Assembly (NCBI GenBank): GCA_948567375.1
Contig: OX419756.1
Span: 51,970,333-52,034,332, forward strand
DNA: 64,000 nucleotides
Direction: 5' to 3'
Source: Lunularia cruciata
Taxonomy: Eukaryota; Streptophyta; Marchantiopsida; Lunulariales; Lunulariaceae
Positions 35,641 to 47,400 of the stretch are shown here, piece after piece (the first letter of the stretch is position 1; the number at the start of each line of letters is the position of its first letter). Both the position numbers and the translations under genes were made by a program. Below the pieces are notes generated by a model. The model was not told where the DNA came from and made no database searches. It saw nothing but the letters and a program-made list of their open reading frames with translations.

Positions 35641-36517
35641 TGATTGGGACTCAAAATAGGACTTGATTTGAGACAGCAATAGGAATATGAGTTTACTATA
35701 TATGGAGCAAAATTAATTCATCAATCTGGTCAAGAAAATGATGCATATAAATTACACTAAATTTCATATGGTTTGGCCAATGTCTACCTATGTTCACAAC
35801 TGCATAGGATTTTTATCAAGAATTGTCAAGATCAAGAATTCTCAAACAAGAACTATCAAAGTCACATTGATTTAAAACACTTACACTATATATACAATTG
35901 GACTTTGAGTCTCTTATCTAATTCCAAAATGTGTGGTGGTAATTGATCCCATATGTAACCCCAAAATATTTGGCACCAATTGATACACATCACTTCACAA
36001 AGTTTTTCAAGTGGAAGCCATTCCCACAGCTCCCCATAGAGTACATTCCTGCAGTCTTGTAGTCTTGTAGCCTTGTGGCCTTCCCATAGTCCCATAGTGC
36101 CCCAACCTTCTTGCAAGAGAAATTTACATAGGTCTCACATCCATGTTTGCAGTCCCAAAGTCATATAGGTCCTGTAGCCTTCCCATAGGTCCCATAGTGG
36201 AATCCTACAACACTCATAAGACACATTTGTCCCAAACTTTAGATAGACATAATTTGTTTTGTAGAGCTCTATTTTTTATGATCTTAGTGTCCATGGAAAG
36301 CTCTAAAGTAGACTCATCTAACAATATTTTTTATAGCATATGAATTCACAAAAAAACAGTCCTAACTTGACCTGATGTTCTTTACAATCCCAAAACTAGA
36401 ATCCCATAATTTGAAGATTTTTCTTGTACATTTACTTCAACATCCCATAGAAGATTTCTCCCATACCAACTTTTCTACATTCCCATAGAAGATCTATCCT
36501 ATATTGACACTTCTAGA
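35641..36517 (-). repeat. Solo copia-type LTR, minus orientation
   Basis: About 0.88 kb, collinear with the copia LTR at 38478-39483 but inverted. They share, for example, atttcatatggttt and aaaatgtgtggtg blocks and a long atgatctt...ggaaagc stretch. It begins TGATTGGGAC where the methyltransferase homology stops. The right edge is approximate. A weak 5-bp repeat (agact / agaat) may be the target duplication. Confidence 0.65.
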
Positions 36518-38477
36518 ATTCTCATTGGGTATTTTACCCATAAAGCATTCCCATAATTAATCAAAATCCACACAAAGAGCCACCTTCTTCATCAAAGAGC
36601 CACACTATGTGCTCTTTATTTGGATCTATTGCTACTAGTTCTTCCATAGCATATTCTTTTTGCATCATCTTCCCTTTGAAGGTGTTGTTCTTCTTGGCGT
36701 AGAAGGTATTTAATCATCAACTCCCTGCTTCCTTACAGATCAACTATTCCTATAGTCTTCCTACTTAAGTCACATAGGTCAAAAGAAAAAGGTGAGGCAT
36801 CACATACCCTCCTCCTCAAATGTGAGCATCCACACAAAAACTAGGGTAGCTTCTTCTCTTTCTCTCAATTGTAGTATTTGAGGGTATATCATCCATGAAC
36901 TCAAGTGGCAAGTAGATTTCCCTCTAGACCAACAAGCTATAAGGAACTATTTTGGTAGAGCTTTTCTACTTAATATGGCCTCATCCATTAAAGATGCAAC
37001 TTCCCTTTTCTGATCTGCACTAGTCATACCTTTTGAACATGAATCTCCTATGTGCAATTAAGGGAACCATTTCTCCTTCCTTCCAAAAACATGAACTACT
37101 ATATCCATAAAGCCTGACTATCTTCCTCAATCATCTATTCTTTTGGTAGAATCCTGTTGGTGGGTACCGAAAACTTGATGGGCAGAATGGGATGGAACAT
37201 ATATGTGAGAAAAGGTGTTTACTTCATTGTTATTTTCTCAAAGGTGCAATATACCCACAAGGCCTATTGGCAACTTGGTATCCTAATCATATGCATAGTT
37301 CCCCATTACCTTGTTCAAGATTTTGCATAGCAATCTATTGGCTCATTCTATCAATCCATTTTCCTTTGTGTTGTAGGGGTAGTTTTTTGTGTTTAATCCA
37401 AAAGTGTTGGGTGAGAGACTCCACTAATTTGTTCAAGAAATGATAGCTCTTATCACTTACTAATTTGAGAGGATAGCCATATCAGAAAATGATATTTTGG
37501 AAGAAGGATTTTGCTACTATATTTGCACTATCCTTCATGATAGCTTCCAGTTCCACCATTTCCATAGCATAATCAACATAGACCAAGATGTATCTCTTTT
37601 GGGTGGTTTTTGTGATAGGTTGTATTGGCTACAAAATTAATCCTCCATTTCTTGAATGGAGCTAGGAGTAGAAAAGGTCTAAGGGAGCACTAGGATGAAG
37701 GCGGGGGTCATCCAATATGTTGACATGCAACATATCATTTGATAAAATTTGTGCACATCCTTGTACATGGTTGGCCACAATATCCTATTGTCAAAATTTT
37801 CTTTACCATTTTTTTCAAGGTGCAATAATCTCATGCAACTTCCGAGTGTAGGGCCTATATCACTCTTCCTATTTCAAAAGATTCTAGATAATGTTGAAGA
37901 AGTTGATTAGCCCTAGGGGGAGTTGAAAGGGACTACCCTTCAGATAGTATGGACCCATTTTGTGGAGGACTTCCATCTACTTTGGATCCAATCCTTTAGG
38001 ACACTAAAATATACGGAGGCATCAAACTCAAGAGGGTAATGCGTCACCTATGTCATCAAAATTTAGAAGATTTCTTCATCAAGAAACATGTCATTCAAAT
38101 CTTTGTCTTGATCATTGGGTTTTAGACTAAAAAATAAATCTGCATTCTTGTGTTGTGATCCCTTCTTGATCTACATGGTGTGGGTAAATTCCTACAATAG
38201 TAATACCCATCACCAATTCATCTTAAAAAATTTGCCTTTCTTACCAAATGTTGCAATACACAACAATCTATATGGAAGACAAAATTGGATTTCAAAAGAT
38301 AGTGATAGAACTTCTTGCAAGTATATACCATCTCAAGTGCTTCCCATTTGGTGGTGGTGTAGTTCCACTCCGTTGTATACAATTGTTCTTTGGCATGGCA
38401 TACATGGTAATATTTCTTGTGATAAGTATGGAGTTTGATTAATACTAGAATACTATATGGGATAATTATCACAAGAA
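36518..38477 (-). mobile_element. Ty3/gypsy remnant: RNase H and integrase, minus strand
   Basis: RNase H at 38218-38472 (NYTTTKWEAL, then KKFYHYLL). The integrase core is at about 37640-37190 (YVDYAMEMVELEAI, then LVSDKSYHFLN) and its C-terminal tail near 36900. A purine-rich tract (minus strand GAGGAGGAGGGTA, about 36805-36817) followed by TGTGATGCC suggests the start of a 3' LTR at 36804, cut short by the copia LTR. It is a different family from A. Its RNase H and integrase could be the missing half of the methyltransferase-bearing element in inverted position, which is unproven. Broken. Confidence 0.65.
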
Positions 38478-39483
38478 TGTTGAAGAGTCAATATATCTTC
38501 TATGGGAGTGTAGAAGGGTAAGTATAGGATCAATCTTCACATTACGGGATTCCATTTATGGGAATGAACACAAAGACAATTTACATTGGGACCTATATCT
38601 TGGGGAATACAAATAAAAATGAGGTGTGCATTTTTCCAATAGAGGTGACTTTGTAAGGGCTTTCTATGACATGAAGATCATGGAAAATGGAGCTATAGAA
38701 AAGAAGTTATGCTCATTTGAAGTTTAGGACAAATGTGTCTTACTAGAGCTACATGATTATGTGAGGAGTGCAAGCATGGCTACGGAACCTATAGGCATGG
38801 CTCAAAAGCATAAGACCTATGAGAAAGGTACTTGCATGACCCTCCCCTTGTAGAATGGAATGAGATGATGTGCATCAATTGGTACAAGACAATCAAGTAT
38901 TAAGAGTAAAAGATAAATATGTTTAGGACAAATGTGGACAAAATTTCACAAAAAATGTGCCTTCCTAGAGCTATAGGATTACATTACAGGAGCTATGGGC
39001 TACAGGAGCTATGGGCTACTGGACTGTAAGCATGGCTACAAGACCTATGTGCATGGCTCCTAAAAGCATAGGACCTATGGAAAGGCTACTTGCATGGCCC
39101 TCTCCTTGTAGAACTGAATGAGGTGATGTGTATTAATTGGTTCCCGACAATCTAGTATCTAGCTACAGGATCAATCTGCACCACACATTTTAGAACTAGA
39201 TAAGGGTCTCCAAGTGCAAGAGTATAAATATGTGTAGATTTGGTAGTCAAAACTAAATTTGACAATGCTTCTTTTATAGTTCTTGATTGATAGTATAAGA
39301 GTAAATAAAAATCTTGTCTAGCTGTGGATGTAAGTAGATGTTGGCTAAACCATATGAAATTTAACATAATTTCTATGCATACTCTTCTTGTCTAGATTGA
39401 AGAATGATGTTTGCTCCATCTTATAGCCAAATTTGGATTCCCCTTGCTCTCTCAAATTCCTAGTTACAATTTTTCTCCCAACA
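38478..39483 (+). repeat. Copia 5' LTR
   Basis: About 1.0 kb, TGTTG...CAACA ends, immediately before the primer binding site. It includes an internal partial duplication: tgtcttactagagct/tgccttcctagagct segments near 38735 and 38955 with their downstream sequence. Confidence 0.75.
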
Positions 39484-41088
39484 AGTAATATTAGAGCGTT
39501 GGTCTTTGGAGAGAGAATGAAATAATGGTAGAAGATGGGAAGGTCAAATTGACAAGTTCAATGGCAAGAATTTTGGATTTTGGAAGATGGAGATTAAGAA
39601 CTATCTTTAACAAAAGAAGCTTCACCTACCTCTTGAGATTGAAAGGCCAAACAAGATAGAAGAAGTTGAGTGGGAGCTTCTTGATTGACAAGCCTTTGGC
39701 ATGGTCAAATTGTTGGCAGGAAATATTATGTATAACATTGTCCACAAGAAGACCACTCATAGGTTGATTAAGGCGTTGTCATATATCTATGAGAAACCTT
39801 TAGCCTTTAACAACATATTTTTGATTTGCCAATTGGTGAACACAAGGATGAAGGAAGGAGAATTAGTTCAAGAACATGTGAATGATTTGAACTCTATCAT
39901 TTCAAGTTTAGAATTTGTAAAGATCAACTTTGATGATGAAGTTCAATCATTGTTGCTATCATTGTCATTACTTGATATTGCCGGGAGCAAAAATCACAAC
40001 AATGAGTAGTTCTTCAAGATCAATTTTGAGAGCATATGAGATTTTATTCTCAATGAGGACATTTGTAGACAAAATTCATCAAAATTGTCAAGTTTAGTGC
40101 TATTTTCTAAGAGTAGACGCAAAAGAATGTATTGAGGTCAAAGTCAAATAAATGGTAGATCAAAGTCAAGAAAGAGAAGTGAGTCAATAGGCTGCAAGGA
40201 AGTACACAAAGAAATTATATGATAGACTTGCAACAAGCCTTATCACTTTAGGAATCAATGTAAAAGTCCAAAGAAGGAGGACAACTCAATGAACATAGCA
40301 ACAAAATAAGAAGATGCTCTTGTTTGCTATGTGGAGTATCATGTAGAATCTTGGGTGATAGATTCATCATTTCACTCTACCCCATGTAAAGATTTGATGC
40401 ATAAATTTGGTGTAGGAAACCTTGGAAGAGTTCACCTTGTTGATGATAGACCCTTTTTTATCAAAGGAAAATGCAATGTGACCTTGAAGATCTCTTAAGG
40501 GTCAATATGGACATTGATAGATGTCAGATATGTCCTTGGACTAAAGTAATTTGATTTGCATAGGTCAATTGGATGAGGAAGGACATCAAACATCCTTTGA
40601 AAGTGGGTAGTGGAAGATCATGAGGAGAAACCTGATTTTATCACAATGATAGAAGGTTGGAACCTTGTATGTTATGGGAAACTCCAATCATCTGATGACA
40701 ATTACGGATGCAATCTATCCTTTGATCTCATGGCACCAAACACTTGGTTACATGAGTGAGAAGAGTATGAAGAAGTTAGGTGCCAATGGGAGGATCCCAA
40801 AGTTGAAGGTTGTTCAAGTTGGCTCTTGCAAATCATATATTTTGGGAAAGCAAAAATGAGTTACTTTCACTAAGGCCACAACGGTACCAAGAGCGGGAAA
40901 GCTAAATTTGATACATACATATGTGTATGGCCCAACTTTAGTTGAGTTTCTTGGAGGATTCCACTACTACATCATCTTCACATTTGATGCTACCAAGAAG
41001 GTATAGGTTTATTTTCTGAAAAATAAATCAGATGTGTTCAACATTTTCAAGTGATGGAAATTTGAGGTTGAAAACCAATCAAGTTCAT
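38478..41088 (+). mobile_element. Ty1/copia element, 5' half (LTR, gag, protease, integrase)
   Basis: Plus strand. The 5' LTR (38478-39483) is followed by an initiator-Met-type primer site (39484-39498), a UBN2-type gag (about 39525-40009, FGFWKMEIKNYL and FDDEVQSLLL blocks), an aspartic protease-like stretch (about 40355-40545), the GAG_PRE-INTEGRASE domain (40665-40859, HQTLGYMSEKSMKKL) and the beginning of the integrase core to about 41086. It is cut at 41089 by an F-family LTR; no reverse transcriptase part follows. Broken. Confidence 0.8.
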
Positions 41089-41761
41089 TGTAACATCCAT
41101 TTGTGCATGTATGTACTATTGTGATATTTAATTTGATATTATAAGTACTTGAGAGATCTTATTTATATAGAGATAAAAGATGGTTCTACATTAGTCATGA
41201 TTAGCTAAAGTGTGTTATAGCTAAGATAAAGGGGACCTTACTTTAGAGAAGATGTGAAAGATGAACACCGCTATTTTGAATTTTAGTGTATTGACTTGGT
41301 ATCATTCTTAAGTGTTTGGCTTTGAGGAAAGAGTTGAGAACTCTAAGCCTTTTGGCTTTGGATTCTTCTATAATATAAGGATAGCCTTTGTTAAGGAATC
41401 TTGGACTTAGTGGTTAGATCAAGACAAGACCATATGCTTAGGAAAATATTCCTATGAGTATGGATATTCCTTTAGACTTTAGACTTTATTTGACTTTTAG
41501 CCTAGTAACTTGAGTTACTCTAATAATTAGTAACTTTGGTACATAACTATTTCATAAATATATAAAATAGGGGTGAGGAGGTACTCATCATCCTTTCATT
41601 TGCAACTATCTCTCTCTCATGATTTCTTTAGTGAAAAATAGTTTGCTTCTTAGAGTGTTAGCCTTGGTGAAGTATGATGGACTTAGGGTTCCTTGCCTTC
41701 TTAGTCCATGGTGTTCTACCATAATAGCCATCAGATCCTAAGTGAGAGATATGCTGGCTCA
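41089..41761 (+). repeat. Family F LTR copy 1
   Basis: 673 bp, begins TGTAACAtcc and ends gctggctca. It interrupts the copia integrase. Confidence 0.75.
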
Positions 41762-43049
41762 CATTTTTGGTTCTATTTTTGAGACCTCTCTAGAAGGCAA
41801 GATAATGTTCTGTGTACAATTCTATGTTAGACAGAAGGACGCTATTAGAGCTCACTTAGAGGAAATATTAAGGGAAGAGAGAGCTGAAATTAAGTTATAG
41901 AACCAAGACCCATTTGTGTACCTTGTAGTTCATTATGATGTCTTTGAGGTGAGTTTGTACATCTTTACACATGAGAGGATTTGGAGAGATTGTGTGAGGT
42001 GGATTGTAGATTCTAGGTATTATAAAGATTTTGGGCAAAACTTCAGGTTTGAGATCTGGACTTGAAATTTTCACAGAGGATAGTCTGGATTATGTGTTAA
42101 GTGGGACACTAAAAATTACTTTAAGGGCTACTACACACATTGAACTAGAATTTTTGGAAGGTGATAGGGTAAATTGTTCCCACAAACTGCCCGCTCTTTG
42201 GAATTTTGTAAAGAGTTTGCCATTTCTTCACTTTTTATTAGATTTTTCTCAAACTATCTAACAAAATACAATGCATAATATTATACAATTTAGTCCAAGA
42301 ATAAAAGAAAGATCATTCTTTCACATGAAGTAATGAGTTTTTAAAGTGACAAGGTGTTTTTTAGACCAAATCTGAAATATGTGTGTAGAATAGAAATAGG
42401 TTGAATGGCTCAACAAAAAGATCTGAAATTTTTCAAGGGAGGATGCTCAAGGATTGTAAACAAGTGTGCAAAATTTCAAAAGACTATGAAAGACTGAGAG
42501 AATTAAGTGACATTATGAAGGTGGGGTCAATTTTGGAGAGTTGAGATCTCATGCATAAGGAGTGTGAGAGCAACCAAAAGCATGTTTGAGAGTTTAGACT
42601 CATCTTGGGAATATAGAGGGTCACCAAGAGTGAAACTTGACGCTATGCAAGGTTCTCCAAGGGTTTGAGGTGATTCTAGGGGTGGATTTGAGGAAAAACG
42701 AGTTAAGAAAAGAATTTGAAGAGTGTTGAGAGGATCCAAAAGCATCCCCTACTTGGAGGAAAAAGTGAGTCTAAGTGCTTTTTATGTGAAGAGGAGGGAT
42801 ATAAGGCAAGTTAATGTCTATTGAGAGCAAGAGATTGAGAGAAAGGAGAGGCTTACTTGACTTGGGATTGCATGTTGGAACTTCTTCACCAAGATTGGGA
42901 GGGAGAAGATCTAAGACCAAGGAGTTGTGTGAGGTTAGCAGAGTGGAAAGACTTCTAAAAAGATATGAGTGTAATGGAGTAACAACACGTTTGGAGACTT
43001 TGGTGGAAGGTTTTGAAAGACCTTGATAAATCACCATTGACACTTGAGG

Positions 43050-43919
43050 CATAGCTAAGATAGAGGGGACCTTACTTTAGAAGAAGTGGAAAAGATGAGC
43101 ACTACTATTTTGAATTCTAGTGTATTGACTTGATATTATCTTAAGTGTTTGGTTTTGAGTAAAGAGTTGCGAAATTTTGTGCCCAAAAGCCTTTTTGTTT
43201 TGAATTCTTCTATAGTCCAAGGATAGTCCATGTGAAGGAATCCTTGACTAAGTGGTTGGATCAAGATAAGATCATATGCTTAGGAGGATATTCTCATGAG
43301 TTTGGATATTCCTTTAGTTTCTTTAACTTTATTTGACTTCTAGTCTAGTAACTTGAGTTAATCTAGTAATTAGTAACTTTGGTGTGTAACTATTTCACAA
43401 GTATATAAACTTGTGAAATAGTTATACCTCCTCACCCCTAGTATATAAACTAGGAGTGAGGAAGTACTCATCATCCTTTCATTTGCAACTATCTCTCTTT
43501 TTGTTTTGGATTCTTCTATAGTCCAAGGATAGCCCATGTGAAGGAATCCTTGACTTAGTGCTTTGGTCAAGATACTATCACATGCTGAGGAGAATATTCC
43601 CATGAGTATAGATATTCCTTTAAATTTTTGACTTTATTTGACTTTTATAATAATATCTTGAGTTACTCCAATAATTAGTAAATTTGGTGCATAACTATTT
43701 CACAAGTTATAAACTAGGGGTGAGGAGGTTCTCATCATCCTTTCATTTTCACCTATCTCTCTCTCTCTTATTGAGTTCTCTAGTGAGTTATGGTTTGAGT
43801 CTTGGAGTGTTAGCCTTGGAAGAGTATGATGGAGTTGGGGTTCTTTGCCTTCTTAGTCCATGGTGTGCTACCATAGTAGCCATCAGAAGTTGATCTTGAG
43901 TGCAATGCAAGCCGGCTCA
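43050..43919 (+). repeat. Family F LTR copy 2, with internal duplication
   Basis: Matches LTR copies 1 and 3 from about 120 bp inside the LTR to its gccggctca end. It carries an internal tandem duplication: the block from ttttgttttg to tatctctct appears twice (about 43193-43495 and 43498-43765). Two adjacent TATA-centred hairpins lie at 43387-43461. Confidence 0.7.
43387..43461. repeat. Paired hairpins centred on ATATAA
   Basis: The first has perfect 16-bp arms at 43387-43402 and 43409-43424 around ATATAA. The second has 13-bp arms at 43430-43442 and 43449-43461, 12 of 13 matching, again around ATATAA. Both derive from the LTR's own ...cacaagtatataaactagggg... promoter segment copied in inverted sense. 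Confidence 0.85.
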
Positions 43920-45359
43920 TAGGGCTTATTATATGATGGTAAAGCTTCTGATGAGCTTCATACCATTCCAACTTATCTATGGGCAAGAAGTGTGTTTTTC
44001 TTGTTGAGTTCTTGATCCTGTTGTTCAAAGTTCTTACAAGCACTTCAACTAGGACATCTTAATCTAAAGAGGAGGAGATCACCAAAGAACAAGTTTTTGT
44101 GCTACACAACCTTAAAAAAACCATCTCTGGGCCTTGTACATGCAATGTATCACGTAGACTAGGTGTAAAACCTACTTTGATTCCAAAATCAAAGAGGTCT
44201 TGCTCTACAAAAGATATTTGGTTTTAAAATTCAATGATAAAGTGGGCCAATTCCCTAGCAAATTCACAAAGAAGTGGCTAGGCTCTTACATAATACATGA
44301 AGTTTTGACAATGGATCAATATAATGGAAACTCAATGTTTTCTTGTCACAAAAGAGAATGGTGCAAGACCACCATTAGGGGAAGTCCCTCCTCCAAGATT
44401 TGGAGGACTCCCAACACAATTATAAGACTCATTATGGGCTCCCTCATAGTGTGGGATACTCTTGCACAAACTTGCAATCCAAGAAAAGGAAAAAAACTCT
44501 AAACTCCAAGAACCTTCAAATGACAATAGCAATTAAAGGACATGCCACTTTAGATTCAAGGGCAAAATTGCACTTCATGAAGGAAAATTTGTCTTGTATA
44601 CCCAAATGCTACAAAATTCATGAATTTTTCTATACACACAAAAATTCTGCCAAAATAATCAAAATACTTTGGATCCATCTTAGAGTAGACCAACAAAACA
44701 CATGTAGAAAAATTGAATCCCTTGCAAGAAAGTACAAATTTTCCAAGAGGCAATCTTGCTCCTATAAATACCCTACAGGAATCTATGGAATCTTTACTCT
44801 ATACATATAAAGCCTTGATACTTGCACCAAGGAGCTTTGACAAGAGCTATGACCTGCTTACAGACCTTATCATGCCAAGAAATCAGCAAGAAATTTAGAG
44901 TGCTATGCAAGACAAAAAAAGAACACCTAATGGCCAAATTGGATAGATTAGATCAAATAGGTCAATGAGCTATCATTTTAATGATTTGCAAATTTCATCA
45001 AGAAGCAAAGGACTACCAGTTGACAGGGTTTTACAAACACCAATTCTGTAAAATATCTTCAAGAAGTCTTCAAAGAATTAGGAAAGCAGGCAAAATACAT
45101 TGACAAGAAAATCACCGCAAGAAACCAAGAAGTCCTATTAGAAGCAAGAGCCATGGCACCCATCTACATGCAACTCACTTATGCAACTTCAGCAATGTGG
45201 ACCTAGAAACAAGGAGAAACATGGAAGTATGCAAGCTAAGGAACATCATGGCCCACAAATTTTACCTCCCAATTGACGAGAAGCTCAACAGAGTACATAA
45301 GATGGTGGAGATCCAAGTGGATTCAACAATCATACATTTTTTGATTCCCATAACTGATC

Positions 45360-45886
45360 CAAAGTAGAAATCCTTTCTTGTGATAGAATAAATGACTCAC
45401 AAGGTGTTCTCCTTGCACCATATTATGCAATTGTGTTCTTTGGTAAGCCCTTGTAGCTCCTCCCATAGCTTGATGATCTGAGCTAATGTCCCACATCTAA
45501 ATTTATCAACATAGAGGTTAGACCCTGCTTCCATTACTCACTTGAGTTATCTACCATTGTAGGAATTCCTCCTTTGGCACCAAGTTATCCACAAGAGTGT
45601 CTAACATGAAGGTGAATAACACCAATTTTTTACAATTAGCAGGATTGGCTTCCCATAATCTCTTGGCCAATAAATTGGCTTCTATTGATACATGGGGTGC
45701 CATTTGACCTAGAGTCTTGAGCAAGGAAGTATGCTTTGGAGTAGGAAATAGCCTTTTCCTTGATGATGTTGTGTGCAATGTAGGTTCTAGTTCCAACAAC
45801 TTTGGGCAATCTTGCACCATTAGCATTAGACTTATCTCATTATCTCCTTCTTCTTGAGTGGATTCAACAAAAGTCTTGCTTGGTTT
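45360..45886 (-). other. Unidentified minus-strand coding remnant, downstream piece
   Basis: The minus-strand frame at 45551-45886 is open for over 100 codons and reads like protein (an acidic start, then ANPANCKKLVLFTFMLDTLV). No domain is recognised. It ends exactly at the F LTR copy 3 (45887); similar-looking minus-strand coding resumes beyond that LTR at 46576. It is probably one older coding region split by the LTR. It may be a retroelement product. Confidence 0.4.
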
Positions 45887-46575
45887 TGTAACACTCATTT
45901 GTGCATGTGTGTAGTATTGTGATATTTAGCTTGGTATTACAAGTATTTGAGAGATGTATTTATATAAAGATAAAGGATGGTTCTACATTAGTCATGATTA
46001 GCTAAAGTTAGTCATAGCTAAGATAGAGTGGACCTTACTTTAGAGGAAGTAGGAAAGATGAACACCATTATCTTGGATTCTAGTGTGTTTACTTGGTATT
46101 ATTCCTAGGTGTTTGGCTTTGAGGAAAGAGTTGAGAACTCTTAGGCCCGCAAGCCTTTTTGTTTTGGATTCTTCTATAGTCCAAGGATAGCCCATGTGAA
46201 GGAATCCTTGACTTAGTGGTTGGGTCAAGATAAGATCATATGCTTAGTGGAATATGCCCATGTGGATGGATATTCCTTGATAATTTTTTATTTTACTTGA
46301 CTTTTAGCCTAGTAACTTGAGTTATTGTAGTAAATAATAACTTTAGTATATAACTATTTCACAAGTATATAAACAAGGGGTGAAGAGGTACTCATCATCC
46401 TTTCATTTGCAAATATCTCTCTCTCATTGAGTTCTCTAGTGAGCAATGGCTTGAGTCTTGGAGTGTTAGCCTTTGAGGACTATGATGGAGTTGGGGTTCT
46501 TTGCTTTCTTAGTCCATGGTGCGCTACCATAATAGCCATTGGAGGTTCATCTTGAGTGAGAGACATGCTGGCTCA
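45887..46575 (+). repeat. Family F LTR copy 3
   Basis: 689 bp, TGTAACActc start and gctggctca end. No matching 5-bp flanks are evident (ggttt / tagtt). Confidence 0.75.
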
Positions 46576-47400
46576 TAGTTCCAACAAGACCAATAGATTA
46601 TCATGGGGTCCAAGGGAGTCATTTTCAATGGTGATGACATCAGTGTATTTGGTTACTTCTTCTTTGACAACACTTTTCCCTTTTGATATTGAGCCTCTCA
46701 TTCATAAAGGAGCCGGCTCTCTTTGCTCACTGTTGTTGGTTGGTTTTCTATAGATTACTTTCAACCCTTTTCCTTGATCAACATTAGCAAGACAATGACT
46801 CCTTTCTTTGGGCTTTTGGTCTTCTTCCTCTTATTGCCCATGGCTTCAAGTACTATGGGGTCTTGTAGCTTAGCTTCCTAGGATCTTAGAATTACACTCA
46901 TTCATAATCTCAAGATGTGTTTTTTCTCTTTCTTGGTCCACTTAGTGAAGTGTGAGATCAATTGTGTTATTGCATGTGGGCTCACATATTGCCTGCCAAT
47001 CCACTTGGACATTTCTTTGGTACCTCTTCTTGAAGATCCATATTTGTGATGTTAGAGCTACCTCTTTAACCAAATTCTCCTTTAGCTTGAAGGCTCTCGG
47101 AGACAAAAATTCTACTATGGCCATAAGGACAGGACCCCTTATGAAAGGCTTCCCCCTTTTTTCTCAATTAATATTTCTCTCTTAAACCCCACATAACATT
47201 CCCATAGTTTTGTAAAGATAACGGGAGCATAATCTGACTCCTCCCCATAGACTATGCTTTTGATGATGGTATCTGCCAAGGACAGTTTGAAGTATGATAC
47301 ATTCCCTTGGCCTCCAATCAGCCAATGGAAGTTCTCCACTGCAAAATCCAACAGCGGGTATGTTATGGGTAGTGTTGTGATGCACTCTAAGATCAAGAAA
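46576..47400 (-). other. Unidentified minus-strand coding remnant, upstream piece
   Basis: Minus-strand frames at 47139-47396 (DFAVENFHWLIGGQGNVSYF) and 46942-47124 (KRYQRNVQVDWQAICEPTC) adjoin and read like consecutive parts of one protein. I do not recognise the family. Together with 45360-45886 it outlines a lost gene or mobile-element ORF of at least several hundred codons. Confidence 0.4.

Larger units (their letters stand above)
41089..46575 (+). mobile_element. LTR retroelement family F cluster (three related LTRs, gag and integrase tail)
   Basis: Three plus-oriented copies of one LTR (41089-41761, 43050-43919, 45887-46575) surround decayed internal sequence. A gag-like stretch with a zinc-knuckle-like block lies at 42776-42817. 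The integrase C-terminal tail (VLKFNDKVGQFPSKFTKKWLG, 44215-44277) is of Ty3/gypsy type. Whether this is one element with an extra LTR or overlapping remains of two is unclear. Broken throughout. Confidence 0.6.

Noticed and set aside
35641-36804. Whole interval as a single gypsy 3' LTR
   Set aside because: The left 0.88 kb is homologous to a copia LTR that directly precedes a copia primer site and gag at 39484. Only the part after about 36518 fits the gypsy remnant.
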